Shown here piece by piece: positions 1 through 5,793 of a DNA stretch of 6,686 bases (positions are counted from its first letter, which is position 1; every line of letters starts with the position of its first letter). Position numbers and translations under genes: made by a program. This stretch comes from Lutibacter sp. (GTDB taxonomy: Bacteria > Bacteroidota > Bacteroidia > Flavobacteriales > Flavobacteriaceae), in assembly GCA_003516285.1 (NCBI GenBank), contig DPCK01000102.1, positions 1-6,686 of the forward strand, in the 5' to 3' direction. A model generated the notes under the pieces. That model did not search any database and had not been told where the DNA came from. It was given only the letters and a program-made list of their open reading frames with translations.

Positions 1-681
1 CCTTCTTATGTTTTGGGCGGACAAGGAATGAAAATTGTGATCAATAAAGAAGAACTGGAAAAACACGTGGTTGATTTACTTCGAAAAATTCCGAATAATA
101 TGTTGCTGTTGGACCATTATTTGGATGGTGCCATTGAAGCGGAAGCTGATGCTATTTGCGATGGGGAAGAAGTATATATTATTGGCATTATGGAACACAT
201 TGAACCTTGCGGGGTTCATTCCGGCGATTCAAACGCTACCTTGCCGCCATTTAATTTGGGAGAATTTGTTTTGCAACAAATTAAGGATCACACCCTAAAA
301 ATTGCCTTGGCTTTAAGAACTGTTGGGTTAATTAATATTCAGTTCGCCATTAAAGATGATATTGTTTATATTATTGAAGCGAATCCGAGAGCGTCTCGTA
401 CGGTGCCGTTTATTTCAAAAGCGTATAAAGAGCCTTATGTAAACTATGCCACAAAAGTGATGCTGGGTGCAAATAAGGTGAAAGATTTTAAATTTAATCC
501 GCAATTGAATGGCTTTGCCATTAAGCAACCAGTATTTTCATTCAATAAATTTCCCAATGTAGACAAAAAATTAGGTCCGGAAATGAAATCCACCGGTGAA
601 AGTATTTTGTTTATCGACAGTTTAAAAGACGATCAGTTTTACGAACTGTATTCTCGAAGAAAGATGTATTTGAACAAATAA
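1..681 (+). CDS. carB: Carbamoyl-phosphate synthase large chain, C-terminal part (5' end outside window)
   Basis: The fragment (226 residues, reading from base 1) is the second ATP-grasp half of the CarB large subunit, which makes carbamoyl phosphate from bicarbonate, ammonia and ATP for pyrimidine and arginine synthesis in the cytoplasm. It opens with PSYVLGGQGM, equivalent to E. coli PSYVLGGRAM. It then shows DAICDGE, GIMEHIEPCGVHSGD, and Q114 with EANPRASRTVPF (E126, N128), which correspond to the metal/ATP ligands Q829, E841 and N843 of E. coli. NKFPNVDKKLGPEMKSTGES follows near residues 182-201. The protein ends about 25 residues later, so the C-terminal MGS-like regulatory domain of about 130 residues found in E. 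coli CarB is absent. A strong terminator follows at once, so this is a natural end and not a frameshift; from memory, flavobacterial CarB proteins commonly end here. No functional link to the downstream carotenoid genes is evident. Confidence 0.96.
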   Translation, partial: PSYVLGGQGMKIVINKEELEKHVVDLLRKIPNNMLLLDHYLDGAIEAEADAICDGEEVYIIGIMEHIEPCGVHSGDSNATLPPFNLGEFVLQQIKDHTLKIALALRTVGLINIQFAIKDDIVYIIEANPRASRTVPFISKAYKEPYVNYATKVMLGANKVKDFKFNPQLNGFAIKQPVFSFNKFPNVDKKLGPEMKSTGESILFIDSLKDDQFYELYSRRKMYLNK

Positions 682-683
682 AG

Positions 684-697
684 AGGTTTTAGAACCT
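684..697 (+). other. Short hairpin just after the carB stop
   Basis: A 5-bp perfect stem (AGGTT/AACCT, loop TTAG) begins two bases after the carB stop and directly precedes the main terminator stem. It may assist 3'-end formation or RNA stability, but it is short enough to be chance. Confidence 0.3.
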
Positions 698-723
698 AAA
701 AGAGCGCCTTGCGCTCTTTTTTT
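698..723 (+). terminator. Rho-independent terminator of carB
   Basis: A 10-bp perfect stem (AAAAGAGCGC paired with GCGCTCTTTT) encloses a 3-nt CTT loop and continues into a run of T. It lies 17 bases after the carB stop and separates carB transcription from the regulator and carotenoid genes, which supports an independent promoter for the regulator. Confidence 0.92.
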
Positions 724-731
724 ATGCAAAA

Positions 732-763
732 ATTGTAGCATATTAATTTATTATATATATTTG
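732..763 (+). promoter_or_regulatory. Predicted promoter of the MerR-family regulator
   Basis: A Bacteroidetes-type -7 element TATATTTG (756-763, consensus TAnnTTTG) is preceded after 20 bases by ATTG (732-735), an approximate -33 element (consensus TTTG). Transcription would start a few bases downstream, around 767-771, leaving a leader of about 15 nt before the TTG start at 785. The G of the -7 element is also the first base of a GTTCAAC operator-like motif. Confidence 0.65.
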
Positions 764-792
764 TTCAACTAAACTTAATTTACTTTGAACAA
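761..792 (+). promoter_or_regulatory. Candidate operator over the regulator's promoter and start codon
   Basis: TTGTTCAA (761-768) and TTGAACAA (785-792) form a perfect 8-bp inverted repeat with a 16-nt spacer. Read as palindromic motifs, GTTCAAC begins at 763 and TTTGAAC (one mismatch to GTTNAAC) begins at 784, 21 bp apart. The upstream arm overlaps the -7 element and the downstream arm covers the TTG start codon. The same motif pair with the same 21-bp spacing lies at the crtI promoter, which suggests one protein binds both. The obvious candidate is the adjacent MerR-type regulator acting on its own gene. Binding is inferred. Confidence 0.55.
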
Positions 793-1687
793 TATTAAAA
801 CCGAGTTCACTATAAAGGATCTTGAAAATTTTTCAGGAATCAAAGCACATACCATTCGGATTTGGGAAAAAAGGTACAATTTATTTCAACCTAAAAGAAC
901 CGATTCAAATATTAGATATTATGATATGGATGGTTTGCAAAAACTGTTAAACGTTTCATTGTTATACAATAACGGTCTTAAAATATCAAAAATAGCAGAC
1001 TTGTCGGAGGCAAAAATTGCCTTATCGGTTAGGGAGTTGGTATTTAATAAAGGCGCGGAAAGCCAGTCAACTGTTTCATTCAAATTGGCGATGCTCAATT
1101 TTGATGAAGGGTTGTTTAACCAAACCTATAACAATCTTATATCACAATCAACTTTTCGGGCTATTTTTACTGAAATTTTCATTCCTTTACTGAAAGAAAT
1201 TGGCATTTTGTGGCAAGTGCAATCCATAACTCCGGCCCACGAACATTTTATCACAAATTTAATTAAGCAAAAGATTTTAATCAATGTAGAAAAATTGCAA
1301 TTTCTTCAGCCAAATAAAAATGGAAGAAAATTTGTGTTGTATTTGCCAATGAATGAAATTCACGAACTCGGTTTGCTCTATTTGCATTTTGAATTGTTGT
1401 TTCACGGATATCATTCGGTTTACCTGGGACAAAGCGTTCCTGTTGAAAACTTGAACGATCTTCAAAGAATATTTAGTGACGTTTGCTTCGTTACTTATTT
1501 GACTGTTGAACCTTCAAATGAACCTGTTGAAGATTATTTAAAGAATGTTTTTAGTGAGGTACTTCAGAATACCAACGATACTTTATGGGTTCTGGGATCA
1601 AAATTGGCGCAATTTGATTCGGATTCTTTCATTAATAATCAAATAAAAATATTTAAATCTCCGGTTGACGTGTTAAATATTTTATAA
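785..1687 (+). CDS. MerR-family regulator with B12-binding-type sensor domain (CarH/LitR-like)
   Basis: A predicted DNA-binding regulator of 300 residues. Residues about 8-75 form a MerR helix-turn-helix (FTIKDLENFSGIKAHTIRIW, then EKRYNLF and a wing around RYYD). Residues about 95-170 match the helical cap of cobalamin-binding modules and 181-300 the Rossmann-like B12 domain. W143, E153 and H154 reproduce the W-x9-EH signature of CarH, and E191-I-H193-E-L-G reproduces its E-x-H-x-x-G motif, whose histidine is the lower cobalt ligand. In Thermus and Myxococcus CarH, adenosylcobalamin supports a DNA-bound repressor in the dark and light disrupts it. The later SxL and GG motifs are degenerate (T237-Y-L239; G271-S272), so cofactor binding needs proof. 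The start is TTG: an in-frame stop lies 9 bp upstream and the first ATG is at residue 48, inside the HTH domain. Context before carotenoid and photolyase genes fits a light-responsive repressor of them. I am sure of the family and less sure of light sensing. Confidence 0.9.
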   Translation: MNNIKTEFTIKDLENFSGIKAHTIRIWEKRYNLFQPKRTDSNIRYYDMDGLQKLLNVSLLYNNGLKISKIADLSEAKIALSVRELVFNKGAESQSTVSFKLAMLNFDEGLFNQTYNNLISQSTFRAIFTEIFIPLLKEIGILWQVQSITPAHEHFITNLIKQKILINVEKLQFLQPNKNGRKFVLYLPMNEIHELGLLYLHFELLFHGYHSVYLGQSVPVENLNDLQRIFSDVCFVTYLTVEPSNEPVEDYLKNVFSEVLQNTNDTLWVLGSKLAQFDSDSFINNQIKIFKSPVDVLNIL

Positions 1688-1701
1688 ATTTTTTTGAATA
1701 A

Positions 1702-1732
1702 TTTGTTTTTGTTTAACTTATTTGTATATTTG
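1702..1732 (+). promoter_or_regulatory. Predicted crtI operon promoter (TTTG-N19-TATATTTG)
   Basis: TTTG at 1702-1705 and TATATTTG at 1725-1732 are separated by 19 bases, an exact match to the Bacteroidetes -33/-7 consensus. The -7 element ends only 9 bases before the crtI ATG, so transcription starting 4-8 bases downstream would leave a leader of roughly 2-6 nt, a nearly leaderless mRNA. The last base of the -7 box is the first base of the right arm of an inverted repeat. Confidence 0.8.
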
Positions 1733-1742
1733 TTAAACAAAA
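1707..1742 (+). promoter_or_regulatory. Candidate operator: 11-bp perfect inverted repeat over the crtI promoter
   Basis: TTTTGTTTAAC (1707-1717) and GTTAAACAAAA (1732-1742) are exact reverse complements separated by 14 bases, which include most of the -7 element. Each arm holds a GTTNAAC palindrome (GTTTAAC at 1711, GTTAAAC at 1732), 21 bp or two helical turns apart. The right arm ends on the A of the crtI ATG. A protein bound here would block RNA polymerase at the spacer, -7 box and start site, so repression is the likely mode. The regulator encoded just upstream is the expected ligand. Confidence 0.7.
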
Positions 1743-3202
1743 TGAAGAAAAAAATTATCATAATAGGTTCAGGGTTCTCCTCATTAGCTGCTTCTTGCTA
1801 CTTGGCAAAAGCAGGTTATGAGGTTTCCATCCTTGAGAAAAACAGCAGTGTTGGCGGGAGAGCCCGGCTGCTGACGAAAAACGGATTTAAATTCGACATT
1901 GGTCCAACTTGGTATTGGATGCCCGATGTTTTTGAAAAATTCTTTGCCGATTTCAACAAAAAACCATCCGACTTTTACGATTTGGAAAAACTTGCTCCAG
2001 CTTATCAGGTTTATTTTGACCAACTTGATTCGTTGCTCATTTCAGATAAAATAGAAGAAATCTATAAAGTTTTCGAAAACGAAGAAAAAGGTAGTTCTGT
2101 TTATCTGAAGAAATTTTTAAAAGCCGCTAAATTCAATTATGAAGTTGCGGTAAATAATTTGGTTTACAAACCTGGAAATTCCATTACTGAATTGGTGACT
2201 TTTGATACCATTTATAACGTAAACCAGTTTTTTAAAAGTATTAGCACAGAAGTTCGCGGACATATTAAAAGTCAAAAATTAATACAAATTTTAGAGTTTC
2301 CTGTTTTGTTTTTGGGTGCAAAACCGTCGAATACACCTAGTTTTTACAGCTTTATGAATTATGCCGATTTTGGTTTGGGCACTTGGCATCCAAAAGGCGG
2401 AATGTTTGAAGTGGTTAAGGGTTTTGTGACTTTGGCTGAGGAATTGGGCGTTAACATAAAAACAAAACAAAACGTTGAAAAAATTGTTGTTGAAAAAGGG
2501 ATTGTAAAAGGTGTTCAGGTAAATAAGCAGTTTTTGGCTGCAGATTTTGTTGTGAGCGGCGCAGATTATCACCATTCGGAAACGTTGTTGGATGAGAAAT
2601 ACAGAATGTATTCAGAAAAATATTGGAACAAAAGAACTTTTGCGCCTTCAGCTTTGTTGTTCTATGTTGGCTTCAGCAAAAAATTGAAAAATGTTTCTCA
2701 TCATACCTTGTTCTTCGATTCGAATTTCGACAAGCATGCCGTTGAGATTTACGATTCGCCGCAATGGCCAAAAGATCCGCTTTTTTATGGAAGTTTCCCA
2801 AGTATTACCGATGACAGTTTTGCCCCAAATGGTTCTGAAGCGGCTACTTTTTTAATTCCGATTGCGCCCGGAATAATTGATATTCCTGAAATACGCGAAG
2901 AATATTTCCTAAAAATAATTGAACGTCTTGAAAAATTAACTGATCAAAACGTGAAGGATTTTATCATTTTTAAAGAATCTTACTGTGTAAACAATTTTGT
3001 GAAAGATTACAATTCATATAAAGGAAATGCCTACGGATTGGCAAATACATTGACACAAACTGCATTTTTACGGCCTAAAATTCAAAGCAAAAAAGTGAAG
3101 AATTTATTTTTTACCGGGCAGTTAACCGTTCCCGGTCCGGGAGTTCCTCCGGCAATTATTTCGGGCAAGATTGTGTCAGAATTATTAATGAAAACTGTTT
3201 AA
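1742..3202 (+). CDS. crtI: Phytoene desaturase
   Basis: A FAD-dependent desaturase of 486 residues that converts phytoene stepwise to lycopene, probably at the membrane surface. An N-terminal dinucleotide-binding fold shows GSGFSSLAAS (9-18), E32 at the end of the second strand and GGRAR (38-42), followed by the family block FDIGPTWYWMPD (51-62). The C-terminal FAD/substrate region has the LANTLTQTAFLRP stretch and TGQLTVPGPGVPPAIISGK (458-476). Length is normal for bacterial CrtI. The ATG at 1742 is preferred over an in-frame TTG at 1694, because the extra 16 residues would be encoded by the promoter and operator and because the FAD fold begins right after MKKK. It is the first gene of the carotenoid operon, 54 bp after the regulator. 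A related carotenoid desaturase (CrtD/CrtN type) cannot be fully excluded, but adjacency to crtB favours CrtI. Confidence 0.95.
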   Translation: MKKKIIIIGSGFSSLAASCYLAKAGYEVSILEKNSSVGGRARLLTKNGFKFDIGPTWYWMPDVFEKFFADFNKKPSDFYDLEKLAPAYQVYFDQLDSLLISDKIEEIYKVFENEEKGSSVYLKKFLKAAKFNYEVAVNNLVYKPGNSITELVTFDTIYNVNQFFKSISTEVRGHIKSQKLIQILEFPVLFLGAKPSNTPSFYSFMNYADFGLGTWHPKGGMFEVVKGFVTLAEELGVNIKTKQNVEKIVVEKGIVKGVQVNKQFLAADFVVSGADYHHSETLLDEKYRMYSEKYWNKRTFAPSALLFYVGFSKKLKNVSHHTLFFDSNFDKHAVEIYDSPQWPKDPLFYGSFPSITDDSFAPNGSEAATFLIPIAPGIIDIPEIREEYFLKIIERLEKLTDQNVKDFIIFKESYCVNNFVKDYNSYKGNAYGLANTLTQTAFLRPKIQSKKVKNLFFTGQLTVPGPGVPPAIISGKIVSELLMKTV

Positions 3203-3251
3203 TTAATGAAACGAGCCATAACAAATTTTGATACACACAGAAATGATTAAT

Positions 3252-3290
3252 GGCGAACCAGCCAGCCGGCAGGCAGGCAGCAGCTGTACC
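3252..3290. repeat. GC-rich imperfect palindrome between crtI and crtB
   Basis: An abruptly GC-rich block of about 39 bp sits in an otherwise AT-rich 111-bp spacer. It centres on GCCGGC (3265-3270), and the 20-bp core 3258-3277 (CCAGCCAGCCGGCAGGCAGG) is a palindrome except for two opposed A/A positions. GCAG-type short repeats continue to 3286, including CAGCTG. It resembles a degenerate copy of a CCTGCC-rich dispersed palindrome that I recall from Bacteroidetes genomes, but I cannot confirm copy number here. As RNA it could form a hairpin between crtI and crtB. There is no T-run after it, so it is not a standard terminator. Confidence 0.6.
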
Positions 3291-3313
3291 AATAAAAAAT
3301 AAAAGATAAACAG

Positions 3314-4153
3314 ATGAAACAAATTTTTGATGAAACTTCGTTTTTGTGCAGCAAAATTGTTACAAAAAAATACAGTACCTCTTTTTCTTTGGCCGTTAAA
3401 ATGCTGGCGCCAAAAATAAGGGAAGCCATTTTTGGCATTTATGCTTTTGTGAGGTTTGCTGATGAAATTGTGGATTCTTTTCACGATTTCAAAAAAAATG
3501 AATTGATTAACGAATTTGAACACGATTATTATAAAGCTTACAATACCGGAATTAGTTTAAATCCGATTTTAAACGGCTTCCAGTTAACGGTCAAAAAATA
3601 CAATATCGATGATGAATTGATTCAGGCTTTTTTAAAAAGCATGAAACTTGATTTAAATAAAGCTGAATACAATACCGAAGACGAATACAATGATTATATA
3701 TATGGATCGGCCGATGTTGTTGGTTTGATGTGTTTAAAAGTATTTGTTGATGGCGATAATGAAAAGTATGAAAAACTTAAAGGTTATGCGATGAGTTTGG
3801 GTTCGGCTTTTCAAAAAGTGAATTTTTTGCGTGATTTAAAAGATGATTATGAAGTGTTAAACCGTTCTTATTTTCCGGGAATCAATTTGCAATCGCTAGA
3901 TTTAACTTCAAAAAATAAAATTATTGCAGAAATAGAACACGATTTTGAAGAAGCCTATAAAGGCATAAAATTATTGCCAATGGAAGCCAAATTTGGGGTT
4001 TATACCGCCTATATTTATTACAAAGGCTTGCTTAAAAAACTAAAAAGCACGCCATCGGAAAAAATAATGAATACTAGAATCAGAATTTCCAATCCGGTTA
4101 AAATTAGTTTGCTGGCGCGATCATTTGTGGTTTTTAAATTAAATTTGATGTAA
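3314..4153 (+). CDS. crtB: Phytoene synthase
   Basis: A trans-isoprenyl diphosphate synthase of the squalene/phytoene synthase family, 279 residues, which condenses two geranylgeranyl diphosphates head to head to phytoene, the first committed carotenoid step. Visible hallmarks are KKYSTSFSLA (18-27), the first Asp-rich site Y43-AFVRFADEIVD (D50, D54), YGSADVVGLMCL (130-141), and the second site Q167-KVNFLRDLKDD with N170, R173, D174 and D178, followed by RSYFPG (184-189). These are the Mg-diphosphate ligands and the family signature 2. Length is typical. The ATG at 3314 gives the expected N-terminus, and no Shine-Dalgarno sequence is visible. It is separated from crtI by the GC-rich palindrome and is followed after 9 bases by the next gene. 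Confidence 0.95.
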   Translation: MKQIFDETSFLCSKIVTKKYSTSFSLAVKMLAPKIREAIFGIYAFVRFADEIVDSFHDFKKNELINEFEHDYYKAYNTGISLNPILNGFQLTVKKYNIDDELIQAFLKSMKLDLNKAEYNTEDEYNDYIYGSADVVGLMCLKVFVDGDNEKYEKLKGYAMSLGSAFQKVNFLRDLKDDYEVLNRSYFPGINLQSLDLTSKNKIIAEIEHDFEEAYKGIKLLPMEAKFGVYTAYIYYKGLLKKLKSTPSEKIMNTRIRISNPVKISLLARSFVVFKLNLM

Positions 4154-4162
4154 TTTTATAAA

Positions 4163-4657
4163 ATGAAACTATTACTTTTCTTTTTAATGTATAATTCATT
4201 ATCGGCATCGGTTTTAGACAATGTCAGAAATCAGTTTCCCAAAATTAATTCAATAGAAGAAGCCGAATTTTATATGAAATTACTGGAAAATGAAAATGAT
4301 CCGGCATCGAAAGCATATTATGCGGCAATGTTTTTTATGAAAGCCAAATATGTAAAATTTCCATTGTCAAAATACAATTATTTCAAAAAGGGCAAAGCTG
4401 CTTTAGATCAATTGATTTTGGAAAATAAATCAAATATTGAAATAAGGTATTTGCGTTTTGTGTTTCAAAATGAATTGCCGGCTTTTTTGAACTATCATTC
4501 CAATATCGAAGAAGACTTTTCGGAAATTATTAAAGATTTTAAAAATAGTGATTTAAATAAGGAATTTAAGCAAAAAATATTGAAAAATATGTTGTTGGTC
4601 AAAAGTGTTAATAAAAATCAAGCAACTCAAATTAAATTATTGTCTGATAAAATATGA
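4163..4657 (+). CDS. Predicted secreted protein of unknown function in the carotenoid operon
   Basis: I do not recognise a function for this 164-residue protein. A short hydrophobic N-terminus (MKLLLFFLMYNSLSAS) looks like a Sec signal peptide, probably cleaved near residues 14-16, placing the mature protein in the periplasm. No Cys follows, so it is not a lipoprotein. The rest is predicted mainly helical, with a TPR-like feel: PASKAYYAAMFFMKAKY (48-63), KYNYFKKGKAALDQL (70-84), and the distinctive blocks NIEIRYLRFVFQNELPAFL (91-109) and NIEEDFSEII (114-123). From memory, similar small proteins with an EIRxLR...P.FL.Y...IEED pattern occur as conserved hypotheticals in other flavobacteria. It lies 9 nt after crtB and its stop overlaps the crtZ start by 4 nt, so it is very likely co-translated with pigment enzymes. 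A structural or accessory role in carotenoid metabolism is only a guess. Confidence 0.85.
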   Translation: MKLLLFFLMYNSLSASVLDNVRNQFPKINSIEEAEFYMKLLENENDPASKAYYAAMFFMKAKYVKFPLSKYNYFKKGKAALDQLILENKSNIEIRYLRFVFQNELPAFLNYHSNIEEDFSEIIKDFKNSDLNKEFKQKILKNMLLVKSVNKNQATQIKLLSDKI

Positions 4658-5094
4658 TGTTCTTACTCATTACAATGGTAACTTTTTTATTGATGGAAAG
4701 TGTGACTTGGTTAACGCATAAATTTGTGATGCACGGATTTTTGTGGTATTTTCACGAAGACCACCATCAGCCCAAGTATCAAAATTGGTTTGAGCGAAAT
4801 GACATATTTTTTGTCATATTTGCCATCCCAAGCATCGTATTATTTTACTTTGGTTTGGAAGGCGGCTTAAACTATCGTTTTTTTATTGGTTTGGGATTTA
4901 TGTTTTACGGGCTGGCTTATTTTTTGGTGCACGATGTATTAATTCACAAGCGTTTTAAATGGTTTAATAAAACAAATAACAAGTATTTGGTTGGATTAAG
5001 AAAAGCGCATAAAGTCCACCACAAACATTTGGGAAAAGATGAAGGCGAGTGTTTTGGGATGTTATTTGTGCCTTTCAAATACTTTAAAATATAA
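4654..5094 (+). CDS. crtZ: Beta-carotene hydroxylase (CrtZ family)
   Basis: A membrane di-iron hydroxylase of 146 residues that adds 3-hydroxyl groups to the beta-ionone rings, turning beta-carotene into zeaxanthin. All four histidine clusters of the fatty-acid-hydroxylase superfamily are present: HKFVMH (H22, H27), HEDHH (H34, H37, H38), HDVLIH (H93, H98) and HKVHH (H119, H122, H123). Hydrophobic segments at about 1-20, 51-68 and 74-97 are consistent with membrane embedding. It is somewhat shorter than Pantoea CrtZ (about 175), mainly at the ends. The chosen ATG overlaps the preceding stop as ATGA; a second ATG one codon later is equally possible. The upstream neighbour is the unknown secreted protein, and the stop overlaps the cyclase ATG by one base. 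Confidence 0.94.
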   Translation: MMFLLITMVTFLLMESVTWLTHKFVMHGFLWYFHEDHHQPKYQNWFERNDIFFVIFAIPSIVLFYFGLEGGLNYRFFIGLGFMFYGLAYFLVHDVLIHKRFKWFNKTNNKYLVGLRKAHKVHHKHLGKDEGECFGMLFVPFKYFKI

Positions 5095-5792
5095 TGAGTC
5101 TTTATTTAATTTTAAATATAGCCTCCTTTATTGTTCCTTTTGCGTACAGTTTTGAAAAAAGAATGCATTTTATACGGTGGTGGAAATCTGTTTTTCTCTC
5201 CATTTCCATTGTAGGCATTTTTTTCATTGTTTGGGATATCATTTTTACGCAGCAAGGCGTTTGGGGCTTTAACCCTGACTATCATTTGGGCATAAATTTA
5301 TGGGGTTTGCCCATTGAGGAAATCTTGTTTTTTGTCTGCATTCCTTACGCAAGTATTTTTACCCACTTTGCTTTTCTTTATTTCTTTGAAAACACAAAAT
5401 TGTCCGATAAATTAACAAAATATATCAGTATTATTTTATTGATATCGGCAATTTTGGTCTTGTTTTACGCATTTCCAAAAAAATACACAACCGTTACATT
5501 CAGTCTGTTCATCTTATTAATGGTCTTTTCCTTATGGAAAAAGACACCAGTATTACCTCGGTTTTTTATCACTTTTCTTATCATACTCATTCCTTTTTTT
5601 TTGGTGAACGGCATTTTAACCGGCAGTTTTATTGAAAATGAAGTTGTTTGGTATAATAATGATGAAAATTTGAACATCAGATTGTTTACCATTCCTGTTG
5701 AAGATGCTGTCTACGCTTTTAATATGTTGTATCCGAGCATACTTTTGATAGAATTTTTTAAAAAGAAATTCAATAAGGAACAAAAGTTTTAA
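5094..5792 (+). CDS. Lycopene beta-cyclase, fused CrtYc-CrtYd (heterodimer-derived) type
   Basis: An integral membrane protein of 232 residues with about six or seven hydrophobic segments (near 3-20, 33-51, 75-98, 108-127, 132-147, 156-174 and 205-223). It contains two copies of the lycopene-cyclase domain motif: WGLPIEEILFF (70-80), after GVWGFNPDYHLGINL, and FTIPVEDAVYAF (198-209), after VVWYNNDENLNIRL. This repeat is the signature of the actinobacterial CrtYc/CrtYd pair and of the fused archaeal and Bacteroidetes forms. It is not the FAD-type CrtY of proteobacteria. The predicted job is to cyclise both ends of lycopene to beta-carotene, the substrate of CrtZ encoded upstream. Start TAATG overlaps the crtZ stop by one base; the photolyase begins one base after its stop. 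Whether both ends are cyclised, or epsilon rings are made, cannot be read from sequence. Confidence 0.9.
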   Translation: MSLYLILNIASFIVPFAYSFEKRMHFIRWWKSVFLSISIVGIFFIVWDIIFTQQGVWGFNPDYHLGINLWGLPIEEILFFVCIPYASIFTHFAFLYFFENTKLSDKLTKYISIILLISAILVLFYAFPKKYTTVTFSLFILLMVFSLWKKTPVLPRFFITFLIILIPFFLVNGILTGSFIENEVVWYNNDENLNIRLFTIPVEDAVYAFNMLYPSILLIEFFKKKFNKEQKF

Positions 5793-5793
5793 G

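Noticed and set aside
1694..1741. In-frame N-terminal extension of crtI starting at TTG 1694
   Set aside because: It would translate the -33/-7 promoter and operator, and the FAD fold begins directly after the ATG at 1742.
1688..1741. Terminator between the regulator and crtI
   Set aside because: The T-runs here have no preceding GC stem; the inverted repeat spans the promoter and is better read as an operator. Read-through from the regulator gene into crtI therefore remains possible.
3252..3290. Intrinsic terminator in the crtI-crtB gap
   Set aside because: The GC-rich palindrome has internal A/A mismatches and no T-run on either side in the correct position.
3252..3290. CRISPR or tandem-repeat array
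   Set aside because: Only one short block with 3-4-bp unit repeats; no regularly spaced repeats or spacers anywhere in the window.
3203..3523. Minus-strand open frame of 106 codons over the crtI-crtB gap
   Set aside because: Most of it is antisense to the conserved N-terminus of crtB, and it has no recognisable motif or start context.
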